Part shown: positions 1-4,813 of the stretch, piece by piece
Layout: every line of letters starts with the position of its first letter
Numbering within the stretch: the first letter of the stretch is position 1
Assembly: GCA_021790075.1 (NCBI GenBank)
Contig: JAJYIN010000082.1
Location: 1 to 8,693, forward strand
From: Actinomycetes bacterium
GTDB taxonomy: Bacteria > Actinomycetota > Thermoleophilia > BMS3ABIN01
Length of the DNA stretch: 8,693 nucleotides
Direction of reading: 5' to 3'
Notes under the pieces: model-generated
Told to the model about the DNA's origin: nothing
Databases searched by the model: none
What the model saw: the letters and a program-made list of their open reading frames with translations, nothing else
Program-made: the position numbers and the translations under genes

Positions 1-488
1 TCATGACGACCTCAGGCATGGCGGTGTCGGCGCTCACCTGCCTGGCGCTGCTCTTCCTGAGCCCCACCACTTCCCTGGTGGTGCTGGTGGTCGAGCTGGT
101 CGCCCTGGGCATTGGCATGGGCATGTTCACGCCTCCCAACAACAGCGCCATTATGGGGGCCGCGCCGCCTGACAAGCTGGGCGTGGCCGGAGGCATCCTG
201 AACATGACCAGGTCGCTGGGGCTGATCTTCGGGGTCGACATCTCCGGAGTTATCTTCACTTCGCTGGAGCACAAGTACATCGTTGACAAGGGCTACCCGG
301 ATGTCCAGCATATCTTCGCCAGCAACAACATCCCCCTGGCGGACAAGGACGCTGCCTTCATGCGCGGCTTCCTGTTCATGATCGTGGTCCTGCTGATCAT
401 CAATCTGACGGCGGCCCTGCTGTCTGTCCGCAAGAAGGAAGGCGTGCAGCTCAGCTCTGAAGCCATCAAGGAGTTCGAGGGCATTTAA
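1..488 (+). CDS. MFS multidrug-type exporter, DHA2 (EmrB/QacA) family, C-terminal fragment
   Basis: The reading frame (codons start at base 3) is open at the left edge, so only about the last 162 residues are visible and the true start lies outside the window. The fragment has about four hydrophobic helices, near visible residues 5-22, 24-45, 65-87 and 118-142, and ends in a short basic and acidic cytoplasmic tail. The stretch GMGMFTPPNNSAIMGAAPP followed by GVAGGILNMTRSLG is typical of the late helices of 14-TM DHA2 proton-driven exporters, which expel drugs, dyes or metabolites from the cytoplasm. The substrate cannot be told from this part. The universal stress gene starts 13 bases after the stop, so the two may be co-transcribed. 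The family call is fairly safe; a specific drug-efflux role is not supported. Confidence 0.85.
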   Translation, partial: MTTSGMAVSALTCLALLFLSPTTSLVVLVVELVALGIGMGMFTPPNNSAIMGAAPPDKLGVAGGILNMTRSLGLIFGVDISGVIFTSLEHKYIVDKGYPDVQHIFASNNIPLADKDAAFMRGFLFMIVVLLIINLTAALLSVRKKEGVQLSSEAIKEFEGI

Positions 489-501
489 CGCCCGGTTAGT
501 C

Positions 502-1371
502 ATGGAAAGGCAATGCCTGCTCACTGAGCTTAACCGGGTGCTCCTGGCAACAGACGGCTCGGACTTCAGCGACGGCGCGGTCCGCGAAGCTTTGGGACTG
601 GCCCAGTCCTGTTCCAGCCACCTGCTGGCGCTGACCGCGGTCGAGACCAACCTTGGATACACCACCCTGGCGCCCAATGTGGCTGGCAAGCTGGGGGAGG
701 TCATCCAGGATCAGGAGCTTCAGGCAAGGAAGGATCTGGAAACTGTCAGGTCCGAAGCTGCGGAAGCGGGCATCGACTGTGATATCGCCGTGGAGATCGG
801 CGTGTCGGCCGCCGGCATGATCGTCGATGCGGCCCGCCGCGACGGGTCTGAGCTGATCGTGATGGGACGGCGGGGGCTCTCGGGAATTTCCAGGCTGGCC
901 ATGGGCAGCGTCACCGCCAAGGTCATCGGCCGGGCGCCCTGCGATGTGCTCGTGGTTCCCCGGGATGCCAGGCCGGGTTGCTTCCAGACAATCCTGGCTG
1001 CTACCGACGGTTCCGGATTGGGCGAGACAGCGGTTACTGACGCCATCAAGATGGCGCGAAAATGCGACAGCGACCTGGTTGTATTTTCCGCGGCGCCGTC
1101 AGGGTCAAGGACCGGGCAGGCCGCGGACGCCCTGCGCCGGGCCGAATCGTTGGCGGCGGCGGAAGGCGCCGCCATCCGGACGGCGACTGCCACCGGCAGG
1201 CCCCACGAGGAGATACTCAAGGCCGCCCGGCTCAACCATGCCGACCTGATCGTGGTCGGGCGCCACGGCCGCGGCGTGCTGGAGAAACTGCTGGTCGGCA
1301 GCGTTACCGAACGGGTCATCGGCAATGCCTCCTGCGCGGTGATGGTGGTTAACCCGCAGGGGGAAAAATAA
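502..1371 (+). CDS. Universal stress protein with two UspA domains
   Basis: This 289-residue protein contains two UspA domains in tandem, roughly residues 11-153 and 161-284. Each begins with the usual strand ending in an ATDG motif (Asp18 and Asp169) and each keeps the ATP-binding signature G-x2-G-x9-G-S: Gly122, Gly125, Gly135, Ser136 in the first and Gly253, Gly256, Gly266, Ser267 in the second. By family knowledge these are soluble cytoplasmic ATP-binding proteins linked to stress survival, often under starvation, hypoxia or redox stress; both sites look competent here. No good Shine-Dalgarno sequence precedes the ATG at 502. That start is kept because the first beta strand begins near residue 11, and the next in-frame candidate, GTG at 538, would cut into it. 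It follows the exporter by 13 bases and is convergent with the SMR-like pair, so it is unlikely to belong to the glycan operon. Confidence 0.93.
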   Translation: MERQCLLTELNRVLLATDGSDFSDGAVREALGLAQSCSSHLLALTAVETNLGYTTLAPNVAGKLGEVIQDQELQARKDLETVRSEAAEAGIDCDIAVEIGVSAAGMIVDAARRDGSELIVMGRRGLSGISRLAMGSVTAKVIGRAPCDVLVVPRDARPGCFQTILAATDGSGLGETAVTDAIKMARKCDSDLVVFSAAPSGSRTGQAADALRRAESLAAAEGAAIRTATATGRPHEEILKAARLNHADLIVVGRHGRGVLEKLLVGSVTERVIGNASCAVMVVNPQGEK

Positions 1372-1383
1372 GCGCGGTCCCTG

Positions 1384-1436
1384 CCTGAGCCTTCATATTG
1401 CTCAGGGAAAAAACCGGGCTCCCGCCTGACTCCCGG
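1384..1436. other. Two small hairpins between convergent genes
   Basis: In the 86-base gap between the ends of the stress protein gene and the SMR-like pair there is a perfect 7-bp stem, CCTGAGC at 1384-1390 with GCTCAGG at 1400-1406. A second 5-bp stem follows, CCGGG at 1414-1418 with CCCGG at 1432-1436. Their position between converging 3' ends suggests a role in ending or stabilising transcripts. However, the first stem is followed on the plus strand by an A run (1408-1413), not T, and on the minus strand the T run precedes the stem. Neither strand therefore has a standard intrinsic terminator. Confidence 0.3.
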
Positions 1437-1457
1437 CAATGACTTCCCGCCCGGACA

Positions 1458-1823
1458 TCACCCCAGGGCGATCAGCACAATCCCCGCGAATATCAATAGT
1501 ACTCCCAGCAGCTTGCCCGCCGAGACCGGCTCCTTGAACCAGGACCAGGCGATGAACATGATGATGACGAAGTTGAGGCCGATCTGCAGGGGGTAGGCGA
1601 GCGAAAGGTCGACCACCCTCAGCACCGTTATCCAGAGAAGCTGCGAAACGCCATAAGCGACGATGCCGCCGATGATGGCGGGCTTGAGGAAGGTGCGCGG
1701 CAGATGGCGCACCTCCAGCAGCTCTTCGCCACCGCCTCGAGAGGCTCCCACTTTAAGCAGGGTGTTGCCCAGCGATGCCGTGGCCGACACGAGGATGACC
1801 AGGATGACCTTGACGAGGATCAA
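1458..1823 (-). CDS. Small SMR/EamA-like four-helix membrane protein, second of a pair
   Basis: This 121-residue protein has four hydrophobic helices (about 2-23, 46-68, 76-95 and 103-120) and the small multidrug resistance/EamA half-transporter pattern: an early LLKVG, then DLSLAYPLQIGLN, then a final GVLLIFAGIVLIAL helix. The start is taken as the TTG at 1823-1821. It overlaps the TGA of the upstream gene (TTGA), which indicates translational coupling; no closer ATG or GTG keeps the first helix intact. The same frame stays open further upstream, but that extension reads as the shadow of the upstream gene. The position that aligns with the proton- and drug-binding Glu14 of EmrE (8 residues before the conserved Lys, here Lys24) is Ala16, so an EmrE-like drug antiporter is unlikely. 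ArnE/ArnF-type flippases of lipid-linked sugars are the better comparison given the neighbours, but the substrate is inferred. Confidence 0.82.
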   Translation of the reverse strand: MILVKVILVILVSATASLGNTLLKVGASRGGGEELLEVRHLPRTFLKPAIIGGIVAYGVSQLLWITVLRVVDLSLAYPLQIGLNFVIIMFIAWSWFKEPVSAGKLLGVLLIFAGIVLIALG

Positions 1824-2182
1824 GGCGGCCCCGTCTTTTCCGATTGGAAATGCACCAGAACGATGCCCGCCAGGATGACGGCGATGCCGGCCGCGCGCGG
1901 CAGGCTGATGGACTCGCCGAAATAAAATCTGGCGGCCAGGGTCACGTTCACGAACCCGAGCCCCACGAAGATGGGATAGGCGTGGCTGATATGGTGCCTC
2001 CCCAGGATGTAGACCCAGAGCGCCATGGCCGCGATGCCCAGGGCGCCGCCCAGCCAGATCCAGGGAGTGAGGAAAATCGCCGCCGGGTCGCTGAGCGAGC
2101 CGCCGGCGTCGTTGGCGCCGACCTTGAGCAGGATGTCGGCGAGATTGGCCAGAGCCGTGATGACGATGATGATCAGGATCAT
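1820..2182 (-). CDS. Small SMR/EamA-like four-helix membrane protein, first of a pair
   Basis: This 120-residue inner-membrane protein has helices near residues 1-19, 37-61, 68-89 and 96-110. It carries the family hallmarks LLKVG near the end of helix 1, SHAYPIFVGLGFVNV in helix 3, FGESISLPRAAGI before helix 4, and a closing GIVLV. The ATG at 2182 is chosen because it sits at the start of helix 1; a longer open frame to 2434 adds charged sequence unlike the family. No strong ribosome site is visible. As in its partner, the EmrE Glu14 position (8 before Lys20) is not acidic (Ala12). Two distinct short subunits encoded as an overlapping pair suggest an antiparallel heterodimer, as in ArnE/ArnF or paired SMR systems. 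It is transcribed away from the cupin and aminotransferase genes, so it may share a control region with them. A quaternary-ammonium or polyamine exporter is the main alternative. Confidence 0.82.
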   Translation of the reverse strand: MILIIIVITALANLADILLKVGANDAGGSLSDPAAIFLTPWIWLGGALGIAAMALWVYILGRHHISHAYPIFVGLGFVNVTLAARFYFGESISLPRAAGIAVILAGIVLVHFQSEKTGPP

Positions 2183-2205
2183 GGGTGTTACATGAGTTCT
2201 TTTTT

Positions 2206-2232
2206 CGGCGGCAAATATCCTGTTTTCCGCCG
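2206..2232 (-). repeat. Inverted repeat in the leader of the SMR-like pair
   Basis: CGGCGG at 2206-2211 and CCGCCG at 2227-2232 form a perfect 6-bp GC stem with a 15-base A/T-rich loop. It ends about 24 bases before the ATG at 2182. In the minus-strand transcript it would be a leader hairpin followed by an A-rich stretch; it could also be an operator. No known regulator site is recognised. Confidence 0.3.
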
Positions 2233-2295
2233 CGGGGCGGCTGCTTTTTTTGCCATGAATGCTGAGCCCGGGCAAGCTTTCGCCTCTGCCCCATA

Positions 2296-2304
2296 TGGTA
2301 TAAT
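2296..2304 (+). promoter_or_regulatory. Extended -10 promoter driving the cupin and aminotransferase genes
   Basis: The sequence TGGTATAAT at 2296-2304 combines a perfect -10 hexamer (TATAAT, 2299-2304) with the TGn extended -10 element, in an otherwise GC-rich genome. No good -35 hexamer lies 16-18 bases upstream (the region around 2275-2282 reads AGCTTTCG), which is common when an extended -10 is present. Transcription would start near 2311 and give a leader of about 50 bases before the ATG at 2361. A small stem (GGCCG 2316-2320, CGGCC 2333-2337) lies in that leader. The element is in the divergent intergenic region, so binding of a regulator here could also affect the leftward pair. Confidence 0.65.
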
Positions 2305-2348
2305 TTTTGTCAAATGGCCGGAAGCTGTTTTTCGGCCTCGGAAGGAAA

Positions 2349-2354
2349 GGGAGG
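2349..2354 (+). promoter_or_regulatory. Strong ribosome binding site that fixes the cupin start
   Basis: GGGAGG ends six bases before the ATG at 2361. This supports starting the cupin there rather than at the in-frame TTG at 2307, which would add 18 basic residues and would lie upstream of the likely transcription start. Confidence 0.8.
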
Positions 2355-2360
2355 CGTGTA

Positions 2361-2786
2361 ATGGCGGCGCCGGCGACAGAATTCATCCGGGATGGGGAAG
2401 ACATCCTGGCAATCGTAATCAGGAGCACCCTCAATGAGCCGGGTCTTCATTTTCCGACTCCCAAGGAATACAACCTCCAGGTGGGCGTGCATATCCGTCC
2501 GGCGGGTGAAGTGATATCCCCCCATATCCACAAGAAAATCGAAGGGCTGGTGGACCTGCCCATCCAGGAATTCCTTTACGTCGAAGAAGGCCGGCTCAAA
2601 GTCGATCTCTACGACCGCAATGAAGACCTTTTTACCACCGTGGAGGTCGGCCCAGGCGATTCCATCCTCCTGCTCATGGGGCACCAGATCGAGCTGCTCG
2701 AAGACGTCAAGATAATCGAGGTCAAGCAGGGGCCTTACCAGACCAGGGAGATGGACAAGCGCCCGCTGAAGGGAAATAGCGGATGA
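2361..2786 (+). CDS. Small cupin-domain protein of a sugar biosynthesis cluster
   Basis: The 141-residue product is a single small cupin barrel. Candidate metal ligands are His55 and His57 (in PHIHKK), Glu70 (in QEFLYVEEGRL) and His108 (in LMGHQIELL), the usual two-motif arrangement, with GPGDS at 97-101 between them. A C-terminal EVKQGPY followed by a D-K pair resembles uncharacterised cupins I associate with polysaccharide gene clusters. It is soluble and has no signal peptide. Its stop overlaps the aminotransferase start (ATGA), so the two are coupled and probably act in the same sugar pathway. It could be a sugar epimerase or isomerase, an accessory metal enzyme, or a ligand-sensing protein. 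It does not obviously match the FdtA/QdtA ketoisomerases, so no reaction is assigned. Confidence 0.85.
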   Translation: MAAPATEFIRDGEDILAIVIRSTLNEPGLHFPTPKEYNLQVGVHIRPAGEVISPHIHKKIEGLVDLPIQEFLYVEEGRLKVDLYDRNEDLFTTVEVGPGDSILLLMGHQIELLEDVKIIEVKQGPYQTREMDKRPLKGNSG

Positions 2787-3898
2787 TCCCGGTCTGTGAG
2801 CCCACGCTCACCGGCAAAGAAAAAGAATACGTCGATGACTGCCTGAACGCCAACTGGATTTCCTCCGGCGGCAAGTACATCGGACTGTTCGAGCAGGCGT
2901 TCGCGGATTTCTGCGGCGCCAAATACTGCGTCTCCTGCGTGAACGGCACCGCGGCGCTGCACCTGGCGCTGGCGGCGGCGGGGGTGGGCCCCGGCGATGA
3001 GGTGATCATCCCCTCTTTTGCCATGATCGCCGTTTGCAATTCGGTGATCTACACGGGTGCGACTCCGGTGCTGGTAGACTCCGAGCTCGATACGTGGAAC
3101 ATGGACCCAGCCGGGGTGGCGGCGGCTGTCAGCGACCGCACCCGCGCCGTCATCACGATGCACACATACGGGCATCCAGTGGATATGGACCCCATCCTGG
3201 AGCTGGCCGCATCCAGGGGTATCACCGTGATCGAGGACTCCGCCGAAGCCCACGGGGCCGAGTACAAGGGCCGCCGCTGCGGCAGCATCGGCGCCATGTC
3301 TGCTTTCAGTTTTTATGGCAACAAGATTCTCACCACCGGCGAGGGCGGCGCCGTGACGACGTCCGACCCGGAGCTGGCCGAACGGCTGCGGAGCCTCAAG
3401 AACCACTGCTTCGGCGTCCCCCGGTTCGTGCACCGGGAGATCGGGTTCAATTACCGCATGACCAACATCCAGGCGGCCATAGGCCTGGCGCAGGTGGAGG
3501 CAGCGGAGGAACTGGTCGCCTCGCGCCGCCGCAACGCGGAAAGGTACAACGGGCTGCTGGCCGGCGTTCCCGGCGTGAAGACGCCGCCGCAGGCCTCCTG
3601 GGCGAAGAACGTTTACTGGATGTACGGCATCCTTCTGGAAGATGATTTCCCGCTGGACCGCGGCCAGGCCATGGCGGCGCTGCGCGAGCGCGGCGTCGAC
3701 AGCCGGGCATTTTTCCACCCGATGCACCTGCAGCCCGCGTATGAGCGGCCGATGCCGAACCGGCCCGTGGTCCGCGGCCCTATGGCCGCCGCGGAAGAGC
3801 TGGGGGCGCGCGGCCTCTATCTGCCTTCGAGCAGCCATCTGACCGGGGAGCAGATCGAGGAGGTCGCGGCCGCGGTGCGGGATATCGCCGGCCAGTAA
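2783..3898 (+). CDS. DegT/DnrJ/EryC1/StrS PLP-dependent sugar aminotransferase, perosamine synthetase-like
   Basis: The 371-residue protein is full length for this fold-type I PLP family, which transfers an amino group, usually from glutamate, to a nucleotide-linked keto-sugar in the cytoplasm. Visible features are the N-terminal IPVCEPTLTGKEKEYV, the NGTAALHLAL cofactor-phosphate region (54-63), YGHPVDMDPI (129-138), EDSAEAHGAEYKG (151-163) with Asp152 as the pyridine-binding residue, and SFYGNKILTTGEGG (176-189) with Lys181 as the Schiff-base lysine. Substrate-side RMTNIQAAIG follows. The overall wording is closest to GDP-perosamine synthetases (GDP-4-keto-6-deoxymannose 4-aminotransferases), but ArnB-type UDP-sugar enzymes are related and cannot be excluded. 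It starts inside the cupin stop, with GGGA at 2771-2774 as a modest ribosome site. A DPM1-like transferase follows after 156 bases. Confidence 0.93.
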   Translation: MIPVCEPTLTGKEKEYVDDCLNANWISSGGKYIGLFEQAFADFCGAKYCVSCVNGTAALHLALAAAGVGPGDEVIIPSFAMIAVCNSVIYTGATPVLVDSELDTWNMDPAGVAAAVSDRTRAVITMHTYGHPVDMDPILELAASRGITVIEDSAEAHGAEYKGRRCGSIGAMSAFSFYGNKILTTGEGGAVTTSDPELAERLRSLKNHCFGVPRFVHREIGFNYRMTNIQAAIGLAQVEAAEELVASRRRNAERYNGLLAGVPGVKTPPQASWAKNVYWMYGILLEDDFPLDRGQAMAALRERGVDSRAFFHPMHLQPAYERPMPNRPVVRGPMAAAEELGARGLYLPSSSHLTGEQIEEVAAAVRDIAGQ

Positions 3899-3948
3899 TG
3901 GCGCCTCTGCCGCCAGTGCCCGGACTTCCGGAAGCAGACAAGATGTGA
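3898..3948 (+). other. Possible 16-codon coupled ORF after the aminotransferase
   Basis: The aminotransferase stop overlaps an ATG in the arrangement TAATG. That ATG opens a 16-residue frame, MAPLPPVPGLPEADKM, ending at TGA 3946-3948. It is proline-rich and matches nothing I recognise. It could be chance, the remnant of a lost gene, or a small leader peptide ahead of the repeat region. No independent ribosome site is seen. Confidence 0.2.
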
Positions 3949-3956
3949 ACAACCTT

Positions 3957-4038
3957 GGCGTGTCTGTGACGCCGGCAAACATAACATCAACAGTATCGGC
4001 GTGTCTGTGACGCCGGCAGAAATCTAATATCAACACCG
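3957..4038 (+). repeat. Two-copy tandem repeat of 41 bases with hairpin cores
   Basis: Two perfect 21-base copies lie at 3957-3977 and 3998-4018, a 41-base period. The spacer also recurs in part: ATCAACA follows each copy, 8 and 10 bases after the core. Each core is a short inverted repeat, GGCGT at the left and ACGCC at the right around a 7-base loop, followed by GGCA; copy 2 gains a sixth pair. The array lies just before the GT2 gene and is not followed by a T run, so it is not an intrinsic terminator. Possible roles are an RNA processing or stability element, or a protein-binding operator. Confidence 0.75.
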
Positions 4039-4054
4039 GAATGCCTGTTTATCA

Positions 4055-4792
4055 ATGACCGATAACCGAGCGCCATCGGCCAGCGTGCCTGAAGTCACTA
4101 TCGTGCTTCCCGTTTACCAGGAAGCGGAAAACATCCCGGAGATGATCCGGCGGCTGCGTGCCGCTGTTCCCGGGGTTGACGTCCTGGTGGTCGACGACGA
4201 TTCGCCGGACATGACCTGGAAGATCGCGGAAGACAGCGGCGCACGCGTCATCCGGCGCGTGGGTGAGCGGGGGCTGGCGTCCGCTCTCAGGCGCGGCATC
4301 GGCGAGGCGCGCGGCGATATCATCGGCTGGATGGACGCCGACCTCTCGATGCCGCCGGAAGCGGTGCCCCGGCTCCTGGCCGCGATCGGGGGGGGCGCCG
4401 ATGTCGCGGTCGGCTCGCGCTACGCTCCGGGAGGGAAAGATGCGCGGCCGTTCCTGCGGGTGTTCACCAGCAGGGTCATCAACCGGTTCGCGAACCTGCT
4501 GTTGCCCGTGAAGGTGCGGGATTACGACAGCGGCTTTGTCGCCGCCCGCCGGAAGGTCCTGGAAGCGGTGCCGCTGTCCACCGAAGGACACGGCGAGTAC
4601 TGCATCGAATTCCTCTGTGGGGCGGGCCTGCGCGGCTTCCGCATTGATGAGGTTGGCTACGTCTTCACCGACCGCACGGCGGGCAAGTCGAAGTCGGCGG
4701 GCGGGCCACTGGTGTTCGCGCGCTTCGGCATCGATTATTTCCGCCGCGTTCTGGCTGTGCGCCGCCAGTGCCGGAGGGCCCGGACGCCTTGA
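4055..4792 (+). CDS. GT2 polyprenyl-phosphate glycosyltransferase, DPM1-like
   Basis: This 245-residue GT-A enzyme starts its catalytic domain with VTIVLPVYQEAENIPEMI (14-31), has VLVVDDDSPD (43-52), and the metal-binding DXD as Asp94-Ala-Asp96 in WMDADLSMPPE, followed by VGSRY and a YDSGF acceptor-side motif. This pattern is that of dolichyl/polyprenyl-phosphate mannosyltransferases, which move a sugar from a nucleotide donor (GDP-mannose in the classic members) to a lipid phosphate on the cytoplasmic face. It ends without the C-terminal membrane helices of ArnC/GtrB-type enzymes, so it is the short soluble or peripheral form. No clear ribosome site precedes the ATG. A 5-codon frame from ATG 4041 ends in a TGA that overlaps this start (ATGA), which may help initiation. 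The product would feed the two GT-C-type membrane proteins downstream, which are expected to use lipid-linked sugars. Confidence 0.92.
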   Translation: MTDNRAPSASVPEVTIVLPVYQEAENIPEMIRRLRAAVPGVDVLVVDDDSPDMTWKIAEDSGARVIRRVGERGLASALRRGIGEARGDIIGWMDADLSMPPEAVPRLLAAIGGGADVAVGSRYAPGGKDARPFLRVFTSRVINRFANLLLPVKVRDYDSGFVAARRKVLEAVPLSTEGHGEYCIEFLCGAGLRGFRIDEVGYVFTDRTAGKSKSAGGPLVFARFGIDYFRRVLAVRRQCRRARTP

Positions 4793-4813
4793 ACGGCGCC
4801 CGCCGGTGCAATA

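Noticed and set aside
1384..1413. Intrinsic terminator after the stress protein gene
   Set aside because: The stem is perfect but is followed by A residues, not T, on the plus strand, and lacks a downstream T run on the minus strand.
1458..2294. A single 278-residue minus-strand protein covering both SMR-like genes
   Set aside because: Its first half is the out-of-frame shadow of the upstream 120-residue gene; only the part from the TTG at 1823 has the family pattern.
2308..2313. TTGACA on the minus strand as a -35 box for the SMR-like pair
   Set aside because: No acceptable -10 hexamer lies 16-18 bases downstream on that strand.
2307..2360. Upstream TTG start extending the cupin by 18 residues
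   Set aside because: It precedes the likely transcription start from the extended -10 promoter, and the strong ribosome site lies before ATG 2361.
3957..4018. CRISPR array
   Set aside because: Only two repeats, 20-base spacer that is itself partly repeated, and no cas genes.
2735..4036. 433-residue minus-strand frame opposite the aminotransferase
   Set aside because: Composition is His/Arg/Gly/Ala-rich without recognisable motifs, and the plus strand encodes a complete PLP enzyme.
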